Assembly: GCF_000801955.1 (NCBI RefSeq)
Contig: NZ_JSZO01000001.1
Location: forward strand, 806,001-870,000
DNA: 64,000 nt
Direction: 5' to 3'
From: Ralstonia sp. A12
GTDB taxonomy: Bacteria > Pseudomonadota > Gammaproteobacteria > Burkholderiales > Burkholderiaceae
Below are positions 1-8,575 of the stretch, piece by piece (positions within the stretch are counted from its first letter, which is position 1; the number at the start of each line of letters is the position of its first letter). The notes beneath the pieces were generated by a model, which saw only the letters and a list, made by a program, of their open reading frames with translations, ran no database searches and was not told the origin of the DNA. Position numbers and translations under genes: made by a program.

Positions 1-48
1 GAATTTCGACTCGTCGTGCGGGCTGGGGACTTGGCTCAGATCGGTCAT
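1..48 (-). CDS. uvrB: Probable UvrB N-terminus (partial, runs off the left edge)
   Basis: Reading leftward from an ATG at 48-46 gives 16 codons, MTDLSQVPSPHDESKF, up to the window edge. The ending DESKF fits the N-terminus I associate with UvrB (excinuclease ABC helicase subunit, nucleotide excision repair) of Ralstonia and relatives, where uvrB lies divergent from an aromatic aminotransferase gene. Only 16 residues are visible and no helicase motif can be checked, so this call rests on recognition of the N-terminus plus gene order. Confidence 0.5.
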   Translation of the reverse strand, partial: MTDLSQVPSPHDESKF

Positions 49-371
49 GGCGGCGGGGTGGATGGCAGCGCAGAAAGTCGACAAAGTGACTCGCACGTCC
101 CCAACAAATGAGGACGGCGGCGGCAATTGCAACCAATCGTCTAGTGTAGCGCGCGCCTCCGGCAATCGTTTGGACATCCGGATCGGCACATCTGTACCGG
201 CCCCTGAAACGCTTTAGGCCCCTGTTCTGCAAGGATTTTTCGGGCGATTAGAGCCTGTATTCGGTACAATCGAGCCTTGTGCCTATTGCGCCGGGCGATC
301 CGCCCCGGAGTCCGCAGTGCACCGCCTGCAGCATCCCATCAGATTCCGAACCAACTGAACGTAGAGACATC
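49..371. other. Divergent intergenic region, uvrB / tyrB
   Basis: There is no gene in these 323 bases. A good -10 hexamer, TACAAT, lies at 265-270 on the plus strand about 100 nt before the tyrB start; no convincing -35 is at the right distance. The reading frame of tyrB stays open back to an ATG at 279, but that extension has no family resemblance. No LexA-type CTGT-N8-ACAG box was seen for the leftward gene. Confidence 0.5.
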
Positions 372-1568
372 ATGTCGCTTTTTTCCGCCGTCGAACTGGC
401 CCCGCGCGACCCCATCCTGGGCCTGAATGAAGCTTTCAACGCCGATACCCGCAGCACCAAAGTGAATCTGGGCGTGGGCGTGTACTTCACCGACGAAGGG
501 AAAATTCCGGTGCTGCGCGCCGTGCAGGAAGCCGAAAAGGCCCGCCTGGCCGCCGCTGCCCCGCGCGGCTACCTCCCGATCGAAGGCATTGCCGCCTACG
601 ACCAGGCCGTGCAGAAGCTGCTGTTCGGCGCAGAGTCCCCGCTGATCACCGAAGGCCGTGTCGTGACGGCGCAAGCCCTGGGCGGCACCGGCGCACTGAA
701 GATCGGCGCCGACTTCCTCAAGCGCCTGTACCCGGACGCCAAGGTCGCCATTTCCGACCCGAGCTGGGAAAACCACCGCGCGCTGTTCGAGTCGGCCGGT
801 TTCGACGTCGTCAACTATGCGTACTACGATGCCCCGTCGCACGGCCTGAACTTTGACGGCATGCTGGCGTCGCTCAACAGCTACGCGCCGAACACGATCA
901 TCGTGCTGCACGCCTGCTGCCACAACCCGACCGGCGTGGACATGACCACCGAGCAGTGGAAGCAGGTCGTTGAAGTAATCAAGGCCAAGAACCTGATCCC
1001 GTTCCTCGACATGGCTTACCAAGGCTTTGCTGACGGCATCCAGCAAGACGGCCTGGCCGTGCAACTGTTTGCTGAATCGGGTCTGCCGTTCTTCGTGTCG
1101 AGCTCGTTCTCGAAGTCGTTCTCGCTGTACGGCGAGCGCGTCGGCGCCCTGTCGATCGTGACGACCAGCAAGGACGAAGCCACCCGCGTGCTGTCGCAGG
1201 TCAAGCGCGTGATCCGCACCAACTATTCCAACCCGCCGACGCACGGCGGCACGGTGGTCGCCAGCGTGCTGAACAGCCCCGAGCTGCGCGCGATGTGGGA
1301 GCAGGAACTGGGCGAAATGCGCGATCGCATCAAGTCGATGCGCAACGCACTGGTCGACAAGCTGGCCGCCAAGGGCGTGAAGACCGACTTCTCGTTCGTG
1401 AAGGCCCAGCGCGGCATGTTCTCGTACTCGGGCCTGACCTCGGCCCAGGTGGATCGCCTGCGCAACGAGCACGGCATCTACGCTGTGTCGACCGGCCGCA
1501 TCTGCGTGGCTGCGCTGAACACCCACAACATCGACGCCGTGGTCAACGCCATCGCCGACGTGCTGTAA
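372..1568 (+). CDS. tyrB: Aromatic-amino-acid / aspartate aminotransferase
   Basis: 398-residue class I PLP aminotransferase of the AspC/TyrB family, which moves the amino group of aspartate, tyrosine or phenylalanine to 2-oxoglutarate in the cytoplasm. The protein begins MSLFSAVELAPRDPILGLNE, the usual family start, so the ATG at 372 is preferred over the in-frame ATG at 279. The PLP lysine is K248 in SSSFSKSFSLYGERVG, and the substrate/cofactor motif CHNPTG is present. Length matches the family (about 397). Whether it prefers aromatic substrates or aspartate cannot be decided from these motifs. It is monocistronic, with a strong terminator directly downstream. Confidence 0.9.
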   Translation: MSLFSAVELAPRDPILGLNEAFNADTRSTKVNLGVGVYFTDEGKIPVLRAVQEAEKARLAAAAPRGYLPIEGIAAYDQAVQKLLFGAESPLITEGRVVTAQALGGTGALKIGADFLKRLYPDAKVAISDPSWENHRALFESAGFDVVNYAYYDAPSHGLNFDGMLASLNSYAPNTIIVLHACCHNPTGVDMTTEQWKQVVEVIKAKNLIPFLDMAYQGFADGIQQDGLAVQLFAESGLPFFVSSSFSKSFSLYGERVGALSIVTTSKDEATRVLSQVKRVIRTNYSNPPTHGGTVVASVLNSPELRAMWEQELGEMRDRIKSMRNALVDKLAAKGVKTDFSFVKAQRGMFSYSGLTSAQVDRLRNEHGIYAVSTGRICVAALNTHNIDAVVNAIADVL

Positions 1569-1600
1569 GCGCCACGCCCAGTGGGCAATTGCAAAAAGAA

Positions 1601-1622
1601 AAGCGGCTTCGGCCGCTTTTTT
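1601..1622 (+). terminator. Rho-independent terminator of tyrB
   Basis: Stem AAGCGGC (1601-1607), loop TTCG (1608-1611), stem GCCGCTT (1612-1618), then a T run to 1622. This is a classic GC-rich UUCG hairpin with a U tail, 33 bases after the tyrB stop. Confidence 0.9.
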
Positions 1623-1691
1623 GCTGCATAACGCTAGGCTGACACGGGCGCATCATACAAACCTTGCAACACTCTGTTATCAGGGTTTCTG

Positions 1692-1722
1692 CTGCATCGC
1701 AGTATCATGCACCGAGGTGCAT
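1692..1722. promoter_or_regulatory. Two inverted repeats upstream of phaZ (candidate operators)
   Basis: Two palindromes stand next to each other 42-72 bases before the phaZ start. CTGC-ATC-GCAG (1692-1702) matches the CTGC-N3-GCAG pattern I recall for PhaR, the PHB-responsive repressor, in Rhodobacter. ATGCACC-GA-GGTGCAT (1707-1722) is a perfect 7-bp-arm repeat of unknown owner. No clear -35/-10 pair was identified. The repeats are seen directly; assignment to PhaR is inference, since the Ralstonia/Cupriavidus PhaR site may differ. Confidence 0.45.
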
Positions 1723-1763
1723 AATCGTTTGCGTTGATCCCGCCACCACGAATCGGTCCAGCC

Positions 1764-3035
1764 ATGCTTTACCAGCTCCATGAATTCCAGCGCGCCCTGC
1801 TCAGCCCCATGACGGCTTGGGCCCAGGCGACCGCCAAGACCTTTACCAACCCCCTGAGCCCGCTGTCCATGGTTCCCGGCGCACAACGCTATGCCGCGGG
1901 CTACGAGCTGCTGTATCGCCTAGGCAAGGAATACGAGAAGCCGGAATTCGGCATCCGCTCTGTCAAGTCCAACGGGCGCGACATTCCGATCGTCGAGCAG
2001 ACCATCATCGAGAAGCCGTTCTGCCGCCTGATCCGCTTCAAGCGCTACGCCGACGACGCCGAAACCATCAAGCTGCTCAAGGATGAGCCGGTCGTGCTGG
2101 TGTGCGCACCGCTGTCGGGCCACCACTCCACGCTGCTGCGCGATACCGTGCGCACGCTGCTGCAGGATCACAAGGTGTACGTGACCGACTGGATCGACGC
2201 ACGCATGGTGCCGGCCGAGCACGGTGCATTCCACCTGTCGGACTACATCAGCTACATCCGCGAATTCATCAACCACATCGGCGCTGACAAGCTGCACGTG
2301 ATCTCGGTGTGCCAGCCGACCGTGCCGGTGCTGGCGGCCATCTCGCTGATGGCCTCGGACGGCGAGAAGACGCCGCGTACCATGACCATGATGGGCGGCC
2401 CGATCGACGCGCGTAAGAGCCCGACCGCCGTCAACTCGCTGGCGACCAACAAGTCGCATAGCTGGTTCGAGACCAACGTGATCTACACGGTGCCGGCCAA
2501 CTACCCGGGCCACGGCCGCAAGGTCTATCCGGGCTTCCTGCAGCACGCAGGCTTCGTGGCCATGAACCCGGATCGCCACGTCTCGTCGCACTACGACTAC
2601 TACCTGAACCTGATCGAAGGCGACACAGAAGACGCCGAAGCGCACGTGCGCTTCTACGACGAATACAACGCCGTGCTCGACATGGCCGCCGAGTATTACC
2701 TTGAGACCATCCGCGACGTGTTCCAGGAATTCCACCTGGCCAACGGCACGTGGGTGATCGACGGCAAGCCGGTGCGCCCGCAGGACATCAAGGGCACCGC
2801 GCTGTTCACCATCGAAGGCGAACTGGACGACATTTCCGGCAGCGGCCAGACCGAAGCCGCGCACGGCCTGTGCAGCGGCATCCCGAAGGCACGCAAGCAG
2901 CATCTGACCGCACCGAAGTGTGGCCACTACGGCATCTTCTCGGGCCGCCGCTGGCGCGAGCAGGTGTATCCGCAACTGCGCGATTTCATCCGCCAGTACG
3001 ATCAAGGCGCACCGCGCATCAAGGCCGTCGCCTGA
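1764..3035 (+). CDS. phaZ: Intracellular polyhydroxyalkanoate depolymerase
   Basis: 423 residues starting MLYQLHEFQRALLSPMTAWA, the standard N-terminus of granule-associated PHB depolymerases (PhaZa1 of Cupriavidus necator, about 419 residues), so the ATG at 1764 is chosen over the one at 1734. The thiolase-like triad can be read at the same numbers as the characterised enzyme: Cys183 in ISVCQPTVPV, Asp355 in EGELDDISG and His388 in KCGHYGIFSG. It has an alpha/beta-hydrolase fold without a signal peptide and acts on amorphous PHB granules in the cytoplasm, releasing hydroxybutyrate for carbon and energy reuse. It is monocistronic between terminators. Confidence 0.93.
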   Translation: MLYQLHEFQRALLSPMTAWAQATAKTFTNPLSPLSMVPGAQRYAAGYELLYRLGKEYEKPEFGIRSVKSNGRDIPIVEQTIIEKPFCRLIRFKRYADDAETIKLLKDEPVVLVCAPLSGHHSTLLRDTVRTLLQDHKVYVTDWIDARMVPAEHGAFHLSDYISYIREFINHIGADKLHVISVCQPTVPVLAAISLMASDGEKTPRTMTMMGGPIDARKSPTAVNSLATNKSHSWFETNVIYTVPANYPGHGRKVYPGFLQHAGFVAMNPDRHVSSHYDYYLNLIEGDTEDAEAHVRFYDEYNAVLDMAAEYYLETIRDVFQEFHLANGTWVIDGKPVRPQDIKGTALFTIEGELDDISGSGQTEAAHGLCSGIPKARKQHLTAPKCGHYGIFSGRRWREQVYPQLRDFIRQYDQGAPRIKAVA

Positions 3036-3062
3036 CCCGCTGATCCAGCTACGCCAAAGAAA

Positions 3063-3088
3063 AAGCCTCGCAACCGCGAGGCTTTTTT
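3063..3088 (+). terminator. Terminator of phaZ
   Basis: Stem AAGCCTCGC (3063-3071), loop AACC, stem GCGAGGCTT (3076-3084), followed by a T run to 3088. It separates phaZ from the convergent TetR gene and may serve both strands, as there is an A run on the 5' side. Confidence 0.9.
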
Positions 3089-3108
3089 GTCTTGGTGTGG
3101 CGTGCCAA

Positions 3109-3807
3109 TCAGCCCTGGGGCCGCTCCAGATACGCCAGCAGCATCTTGATGTGCAACTGCGCGAAGGCTTCATGCTCATCAGCCGAAGCAATATCGCGGC
3201 CGATCACTGCGCTGATCGTGTAGCGGTTGGAAAGCACGTAGTAGCCCAGCGCGGAAATCGTGAGATACAGCCGCGAGACATCCACATCCTTGTGGAAGAC
3301 GCCGCTGCGCTGACCGCGCTCGACCACACCACGTAGCACATCGATGACCGGATTGACCAGCTCGCCCAGGTGCGGTGACGTCTTCAGGTGCCGCGCCTCA
3401 TGCAGGTTCTCGCTGTTGAGCAGGCGGATGAACTCGGGGTTCTCGTAATAGAAATCCCAGACGAAACGCGCGAGTTGGATGACCGCCTCGCGCGGGTCGG
3501 ACGACTCGATCTGCACCTGCTCTTCCGCCTGCTTGAAGCGAAAGTACATGTGTTCGAGCACGGTCAGGAAAAGCTTCTCCTTGCTGCCGTAGTAGTAGTA
3601 CAGCATGCGCTCGTTGGTCTCGGCGCGACGGGCGATGGCGTCGACGCGGGCACCGGCAAAGCCGCCACGTGAGAACTCTTCAAGCGCTGCGGCAAGGATG
3701 CGACGGCGTGTACCGGCGGGGTCGCGACGTGCGCGGGGTGTGGCGGAATCGCCCGAGGAATCGACCGGATCAATGTCGGCGAGCGGCGCGGCTGGGTAAG
3801 ACGGCAT
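3109..3807 (-). CDS. TetR/AcrR family transcriptional regulator
   Basis: 232 residues. A disordered, proline/arginine-rich 27-residue leader is followed by a TetR DNA-binding domain (TRRRILAAALEEFSRGGFAG ... NERMLYYYYGSKEKLF, about residues 30-80) and an all-helical ligand domain ending LLAYLERPQG. The YYYYGSKEKLF recognition-helix end resembles the RutR-like/TetR_C_22 subgroup, but the ligand is unknown. It is divergent from rnfB-nth and convergent with phaZ. A 20-bp inverted repeat 32 bases upstream of its start could be its own operator. No target gene can be named. Confidence 0.85.
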   Translation of the reverse strand: MPSYPAAPLADIDPVDSSGDSATPRARRDPAGTRRRILAAALEEFSRGGFAGARVDAIARRAETNERMLYYYYGSKEKLFLTVLEHMYFRFKQAEEQVQIESSDPREAVIQLARFVWDFYYENPEFIRLLNSENLHEARHLKTSPHLGELVNPVIDVLRGVVERGQRSGVFHKDVDVSRLYLTISALGYYVLSNRYTISAVIGRDIASADEHEAFAQLHIKMLLAYLERPQG

Positions 3808-3838
3808 GGCACGTCGGTCCGTTTAGAACCTGAGGATT

Positions 3839-3858
3839 ATGTCATATGGTCAAGACAT
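3839..3858. promoter_or_regulatory. Candidate TetR operator between tetR and rnfB
   Basis: Inverted repeat ATGTC-N10-GACAT. On the minus strand a CATAAT -10-like hexamer (comp. 3837-3842) overlaps its left arm, where an autorepressor site would be expected. Arms are only 5 bp, so chance is possible. Confidence 0.35.
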
Positions 3859-3947
3859 GGCCGCCGCGGCCAATGTCAGGGCATGCACCCCTTGCGCAGC
3901 CGGCAAATCGGCGATAATGGCAGGCTATTCAAACGAGAAGTCCCATC

Positions 3948-4778
3948 GTGGTTTCCTTGGTCCCCACATTGACCACATCCTTGGCCGACCGGCTCGAAAA
4001 CCTCCTGCCGCAGACGCAGTGCACCAAGTGCGGCTACAACGGCTGCCGCCCGTACGCTGAAGCCATGGCGAGCGGTGAGGCGCTGCCCAACCGCTGCCCA
4101 CCCGGCGGCGTGGAAGGCGTCCGCCGCCTGTCCGATGTGCTTGGCCGCACGGGTGAGCTGCTGCCGCTGGACCCAGCCAACGGTATCGAGCAACCGCGCG
4201 CGGTGGCTGTCATCGACCCCGAGCGCTGCATCGGCTGCACGCTGTGCATCCAGGCGTGCCCGGTCGATGCCATCGTCGGTGCACCCAAGGCGATGCACAC
4301 GGTACTGGAAGACTGGTGCACCGGCTGCGACCTCTGCGTGCCGCCCTGCCCGGTCGATTGCATCGACATGATCCCCATCACCGGCGAACGCACGGGCTGG
4401 GACGCCTGGAGTCAGGCACAGGCCGACGTCGCCCGCGACCGCTACGACTTCCGCAACGCGCGCCTCAAGCGCGAGCAGGCCGAGAACGAAGCACGCCTGG
4501 CCGCCAAAGCCGCCGCCAAGCTGGTTGCGGTGAGCGCAGAACAACCTGCCGATGACGCCGAGCGTGCCGCGCAAGCGCGCAAGAAGGCGATCATCCAGGC
4601 CGCCATTGAGCGCGCGCGTCAGAAGCAAGCCGAGATGGCCGTGCGCGGGCAAGGTCCGCGCAACGTGACCGACGTGCCGGCAGACGTGCAGGCCCAAATC
4701 GACGAGGCCGAAGCCCGCCGAAAACGCATCGCCGACCAGATCGAGCACGGCGCCAAACCTGACGCCGACAAACCCTAA
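3948..4778 (+). CDS. rnfB: Soluble RnfB-type ferredoxin (orphan, without the other rnf genes)
   Basis: 276 residues from a GTG start; no in-frame ATG precedes the first cysteine motif. An RnfB 4Fe-4S domain is seen (C25, C28, C33, C50), followed by two ferredoxin-type 4Fe-4S motifs (C94-C97-C100-C104 and C124-C127-C130-C134) and a charged, Ala/Arg/Glu-rich helical tail from about residue 165. The hydrophobic N-terminal anchor of RnfB in the Rnf membrane complex is absent, and no rnfA, C, D, G or E lies nearby, so Rnf ion pumping is unlikely. It is probably co-transcribed with nth 18 bases downstream, keeping the rnf-nth linkage known from E. coli. An electron donor or cluster-handling role for this orphan is inference. 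Confidence 0.88.
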   Translation: MVSLVPTLTTSLADRLENLLPQTQCTKCGYNGCRPYAEAMASGEALPNRCPPGGVEGVRRLSDVLGRTGELLPLDPANGIEQPRAVAVIDPERCIGCTLCIQACPVDAIVGAPKAMHTVLEDWCTGCDLCVPPCPVDCIDMIPITGERTGWDAWSQAQADVARDRYDFRNARLKREQAENEARLAAKAAAKLVAVSAEQPADDAERAAQARKKAIIQAAIERARQKQAEMAVRGQGPRNVTDVPADVQAQIDEAEARRKRIADQIEHGAKPDADKP

Positions 4779-4796
4779 CGCTGCCCTGCCCCGACG

Positions 4797-5441
4797 ATGA
4801 ATCCCGCCAAGCGCCACGCCATCTTCGAGACCCTGCGCGAGAACAACCCCACACCGACCACCGAACTGGAATACACCTCGCCGTTTGAGCTGCTGATTGC
4901 GGTGCTGCTCTCTGCGCAGGCAACCGATGTGGGCGTGAACAAGGCCACGCGCAAGCTGTTTCCGGTGGCCGATACACCGGCCAAGATGCTGGCGCTGGGC
5001 GAGGAAGGGCTGGCCGAATACATCAAGACCATCGGGCTGTACCGCACCAAGGGCAAGCACATCCTGCAGACATGCCGCATCCTGCTCGACCAGTTCGGTG
5101 GCGAGGTGCCGCGCGACCAGGCCGCGCTGGAATCGCTACCCGGCGTGGGCCGCAAGACCGCCAACGTGGTGATGAACACCGCCTTTGGCGTACCGACGAT
5201 TGCGGTGGATACGCACATCTTCCGCGTGGCCAATCGCACCGGGCTGGCGCCGGGCAAGAACGTGCTGGAAGTTGAGTTGAAGCTGCTGAAAGTGGTGCCG
5301 GAGGAATTCCGCCAGGATGCGCATCACTGGCTGATCCTGCACGGGCGTTACGTGTGCAAGGCACGCAAGCCCGAGTGCTGGCATTGCGCGATCGAGCCGC
5401 TATGCGAGTTCAAGCCGAAGACACCGGCGCCGAAGGAATAG
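4797..5441 (+). CDS. nth: Endonuclease III (DNA glycosylase/AP lyase)
   Basis: 214 residues, close to the 211 of E. coli Nth and with the same key numbers: helix-hairpin-helix LPGVGRKTANVV with catalytic Lys120, Asp138 in VDTHIFRVANR, and the 4Fe-4S loop C187-X6-C194-X2-C197-X5-C203. It removes oxidised pyrimidines in base-excision repair and nicks the abasic site. It lies directly downstream of rnfB, whose product could supply electrons or clusters (inference), and ends at a bidirectional terminator. Confidence 0.95.
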   Translation: MNPAKRHAIFETLRENNPTPTTELEYTSPFELLIAVLLSAQATDVGVNKATRKLFPVADTPAKMLALGEEGLAEYIKTIGLYRTKGKHILQTCRILLDQFGGEVPRDQAALESLPGVGRKTANVVMNTAFGVPTIAVDTHIFRVANRTGLAPGKNVLEVELKLLKVVPEEFRQDAHHWLILHGRYVCKARKPECWHCAIEPLCEFKPKTPAPKE

Positions 5442-5470
5442 AAAAACGGGGACATCAAGTCCCCGTTTTT
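5442..5470. terminator. Bidirectional terminator between nth and the nitroreductase gene
   Basis: AAAAACGGGGAC (5442-5453), loop ATCAA, GTCCCCGTTTTT (5459-5470). The A run on one side and T run on the other allow termination on both strands between two convergent genes. Confidence 0.9.
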
Positions 5471-5492
5471 CTGAGCACGACACGCAGGTCGA

Positions 5493-6080
5493 TCAGACGA
5501 TCTTGCACGCCTCTTCAAACGACAGACGCGGGTTGCGCGGGTGCAGCTTCTCCACATCGCCGTAGCCGATGTTCATGATGAAGTTGACCTTCCACTGGCC
5601 ATCGGAGAAGAACGTCTCGTTGACCTTGTTGGCATCGAAGCCGGCCATCGGACCGCAATCCAGGCCCAGCGCGCGGGCCGCGATCACCAGGTAGCCGCCC
5701 TGCAACGAGCTGTTCATCAGCGCGGCAGCGTTGATCTTGGCCTGGTCACCGGCGTACCACGAACGCGCATCGGCATGCGGGAACAGCTTGGGCAGTTGCT
5801 CATGGAATTGCGTGTCGTACGCAACGATCACGGCCACAGGTGCCTGGCGGGTCTTTTCCTGATTGCCGGCCGACATGCACGGGATCAGGCGATCTTTGGC
5901 AGCCGCGGTCTTCACGAACACGAAGCGGGCCGGCGTGCTGTTGGCGGCGGTCGGGCCGTATTTGACGGTCTCGTACAGCGTGTTCAGCAGTTCATCGTCG
6001 ACCGGCTTGTCCAACCACACGTTGTGGGTGCGGGCTTCATGGAACAGTTGGTCCAGCACGGACGGTTCAAGCATGGGCAT
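5493..6080 (-). CDS. rutE: Nitroreductase-family malonic semialdehyde reductase (RutE/HadB-like)
   Basis: 195 residues, FMN-dependent nitroreductase fold. The N-terminal segment with [18 protein letters not shown] and [17 protein letters not shown] is characteristic of the RutE/HadB subfamily (E. coli RutE, 196 residues), which reduces malonic semialdehyde to 3-hydroxypropionate at the end of the Rut pyrimidine pathway. No other rut genes are in the window, so the true substrate is open. It starts at ATG 6080; a second Met two codons later is possible. It is convergent with nth. Confidence 0.8.
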   Translation of the reverse strand: MPMLEPSVLDQLFHEARTHNVWLDKPVDDELLNTLYETVKYGPTAANSTPARFVFVKTAAAKDRLIPCMSAGNQEKTRQAPVAVIVAYDTQFHEQLPKLFPHADARSWYAGDQAKINAAALMNSSLQGGYLVIAARALGLDCGPMAGFDANKVNETFFSDGQWKVNFIMNIGYGDVEKLHPRNPRLSFEEACKIV

Positions 6081-6690
6081 TGCTAAGCGCTCCTGAAAAG
6101 AGTCAAGGAGCGCATTGTAATGCGCTGCACTGCGCGCGCGCTGCCCCTACGCGCACCCAGGGATTGCGGCGCGGCAATCACCAACTTCACCGCAACAGTA
6201 GAAACGACATGCTTTCTTTGTATTTAATCGTCGTTATTGCAGCGCGCCATCGCACGAGCACTGTCATTTTTACCAGTCAACTACACACTGTGAAAAACAG
6301 ACCTTTACAACGGTTTCCTTACGAACTACTTTTTCGTTCGTCATTGAATTACCAGCAGGGTTGAGCGAACCGGATTCGCACTTTGATTTCCCTAAAGTGC
6401 GCGGATGCATTCGCGCTAACGTTTCCGCATTGCCATTACTGGCTTTGCGCAAACATCCTGTCACCTTGACTCCGGCGCTGTTCCTATTTTTTGAAACCCG
6501 ATCAGGTTTCAGGGGGATTATTTTGCCGAATAAAAATGCATTGAATTAGTTCCCCCGCAAGAGGCGGGAAATCAGAATATCTGCTTTGCGCTGAATCGAT
6601 ATTACAAAACGCAAATCAGATATGGAGCCAACTTAAAACTATCCGTTTTAAGTGATGGCGTTCGTCATCCTGAAAAAGGCCTTTATCGCC
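6081..6690. other. AT-rich intergenic region of about 600 bases
   Basis: Between about 6180 and 6650 the base composition drops to near 45% GC by eye, against about 65% in flanking genes. Short open frames here are not convincing. Visible structures are a hairpin GAAACC-N6-GGTTTC near 6493-6510 and a CCCGC/GCGGG hairpin near 6553-6568. No transposase fragment, terminal repeats or tRNA edge was recognised. It probably carries the promoter of the downstream peptidase gene; the composition suggests foreign or degenerate DNA. Confidence 0.5.
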
Positions 6691-8493
6691 ATGAAAAAAT
6701 CCAGGTTATCGACCAGTGATTTTGCAGGTTTGCCCAAAGCCCTGGGCGCATCGCTTCTGGCTGCAGCGCTCTCTGCAGCACTGCTGGCAGGTTGCGGCGG
6801 CTCAGACTCCTCCGCCACGGCCAACCCCAGCGGCACCGCTGTGGATTCCAGCAAGACGACCGCACCGGTGACGGCAGCCACGCCGCCCGATCAGCCCTAC
6901 GTGGACCCGAACGTCTACGGCACTGGTCCCAATGACGCCCTGGCTGCAGACCCCGGCGAAAGCGCCGCCGTCACCCACCACACGGTGAGCATCGGCGGCA
7001 AGAGCATCGCCTACACGGCCACCGCCGGCCACCTGACGACCATCGACCCCGTCACGTCGAAGTCCAATGCGACGATGTTCTACGTGGCATACACACAGGA
7101 CAATCCGGACCCGTCCAAGCCGCGCCCGGTGACGTTCTTCTATAACGGCGGCCCCGGTTCGTCGTCGGTGTTCCTGCTGCTGGGCTCGTTCGGGCCGAAG
7201 CGCCTGCAATCGTCGTTCCCGAACTTCACGCCGCCGGCACCGTACAAGCTGCCAGACAACCCGGACAGCCTGCTTGACCGCTCCGATCTCGTGTTCATCA
7301 ACCCGGTGGGCACCGGATATTCGGCCGCCATCGCCCCGGCCAAGAACAAGGACTTCTGGGGCACTGACCAGGACGCGCACTCGATCGACCGCTTCATCCA
7401 GCGCTACCTGACCAAGAACGCGCGCTGGAACTCGCCCAAGTTCCTGTTCGGCGAGTCGTATGGCACGGCACGCAGCGCGGTGCTGTCGTGGATCCTGCAT
7501 GAAGACGGCATCGAGCTGAACGGCATCACGCTACAGTCGTCGATCCTCGACTACTCGAATGCGCTCTCGGCGATCGGCACCTTCCCGACGCTGGCCGCAG
7601 ACGCTTGGTATTGGAAGAAGACGACGGGCAACCCGCCGCCGGGCGACCTCGACAGCTACATGGTCCAGGCCCGCAACTACGCGGACAACACGCTCACGCC
7701 GCTGGCGCAGGCGCCCAACCCGCAAGACGGCGGCCTCGTCAACGTGCGCCTGAACCTGAATCTGCAGGCCGCACAGACGATGGGCTCGTACATCGGCACC
7801 GATCCGATCTCGTTGATTCAGACGTTCGGCAACCCGGCTGCACTGGGCAACGTTCCGTCGCAGAACAACAACCCGCCGTACACGTTTTTCCTGACGCTGA
7901 ATCCGGGCATCCAGATCGGCCAGTATGACGGCCGCGCCAACTACACGGGCCAGGGCATCGCACCGTTCATCCTGCCGAATTCAGGCAGCAACGATCCGTC
8001 GATCTCCAACATCGGCGGCGCCTACACGGTGCTGTGGAACAGCTACCTGAACACCCAACTCAAGTACACGTCGACCTCGTCGTTCGTGGACCTGAACGAC
8101 GCCGTGTTCAATAACTGGGACTTCAGCCACATCGACCCGACCGGTGCCAACAGGGGCGGCGGCAACACGCTCTACACGGCAGGCGATCTTGCCTCGACGA
8201 TGAGCCTGAACCCGGACCTGAAGGTGCTGCAAGCCAGTGGCTACTTCGACGCCGTCACGCCGTTCCACCAGACCGAGCTGACGCTGGCGCAGATGCCGCT
8301 TGACCCGACCATCAAGGCCAAAAACCTGACGATCAAGAACTACCCGTCGGGCCACATGATCTATCTGAACGATGCGTCGCGCACCGCGCTCAAGGGTGAC
8401 CTGGCCTCGTTCTACGATGGCGTGATGGCCGACCGTCCGGCCTTGATGCGGGTGCAGGGCCTGCAGCGTCTGCCGGAGGGCGTGAAGAAGTAA
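6691..8493 (+). CDS. S10-family serine carboxypeptidase-like lipoprotein
   Basis: 600 residues. The start at 6691 gives a lipoprotein signal peptide (MKKSRLS..., lipobox LLAGC, acylated Cys35); an upstream GTG/ATG at 6652/6655 would add 12-13 residues before it. A Ser/Thr/Pro-rich linker runs to about residue 90. The peptidase S10 domain follows, with oxyanion motif NGGPGSSS (about 152-159), nucleophile Ser256 in FGESYGTA, an aspartate in ASGYFDAVTP and a histidine in YPSGHMIYL. Family members cleave C-terminal residues at acidic pH; this one would be outer-membrane anchored facing the periplasm or surface. It is monocistronic behind an AT-rich upstream region. Confidence 0.88.
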   Translation: MKKSRLSTSDFAGLPKALGASLLAAALSAALLAGCGGSDSSATANPSGTAVDSSKTTAPVTAATPPDQPYVDPNVYGTGPNDALAADPGESAAVTHHTVSIGGKSIAYTATAGHLTTIDPVTSKSNATMFYVAYTQDNPDPSKPRPVTFFYNGGPGSSSVFLLLGSFGPKRLQSSFPNFTPPAPYKLPDNPDSLLDRSDLVFINPVGTGYSAAIAPAKNKDFWGTDQDAHSIDRFIQRYLTKNARWNSPKFLFGESYGTARSAVLSWILHEDGIELNGITLQSSILDYSNALSAIGTFPTLAADAWYWKKTTGNPPPGDLDSYMVQARNYADNTLTPLAQAPNPQDGGLVNVRLNLNLQAAQTMGSYIGTDPISLIQTFGNPAALGNVPSQNNNPPYTFFLTLNPGIQIGQYDGRANYTGQGIAPFILPNSGSNDPSISNIGGAYTVLWNSYLNTQLKYTSTSSFVDLNDAVFNNWDFSHIDPTGANRGGGNTLYTAGDLASTMSLNPDLKVLQASGYFDAVTPFHQTELTLAQMPLDPTIKAKNLTIKNYPSGHMIYLNDASRTALKGDLASFYDGVMADRPALMRVQGLQRLPEGVKK

Positions 8494-8512
8494 TCGCCTG
8501 AAGGTGCAATGC

Positions 8513-8552
8513 AAAACCGCCCGGCCGAGTTCGCACAAGGCCGGGCGGTTTT
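8513..8552. terminator. Strong terminator after the S10 peptidase gene
   Basis: AAAACCGCCCGGCC (8513-8526) pairs with GGCCGGGCGGTTTT (8539-8552), loop GAGTTCGCACAA, followed by more T. It sits between convergent genes and can work on both strands. Confidence 0.92.
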
Positions 8553-8575
8553 TTGTTTGCAGCCGTCGATGAAGC

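Noticed and set aside
339-1526. 395-codon minus-strand frame opposite tyrB
   Set aside because: Same GC-driven shadow; tyrB motifs and length are convincing on the plus strand.
1707-1722. NtrC site before phaZ (TGCACC...GGTGCA)
   Set aside because: The arms fit NtrC half-sites but the centre is 2 instead of about 5 bases, and no sigma-54 promoter lies nearby.
6081-6650. Insertion sequence or prophage remnant in the AT-rich gap
   Set aside because: No transposase or phage-like peptide, no terminal inverted repeats and no target duplication; only the composition is unusual.
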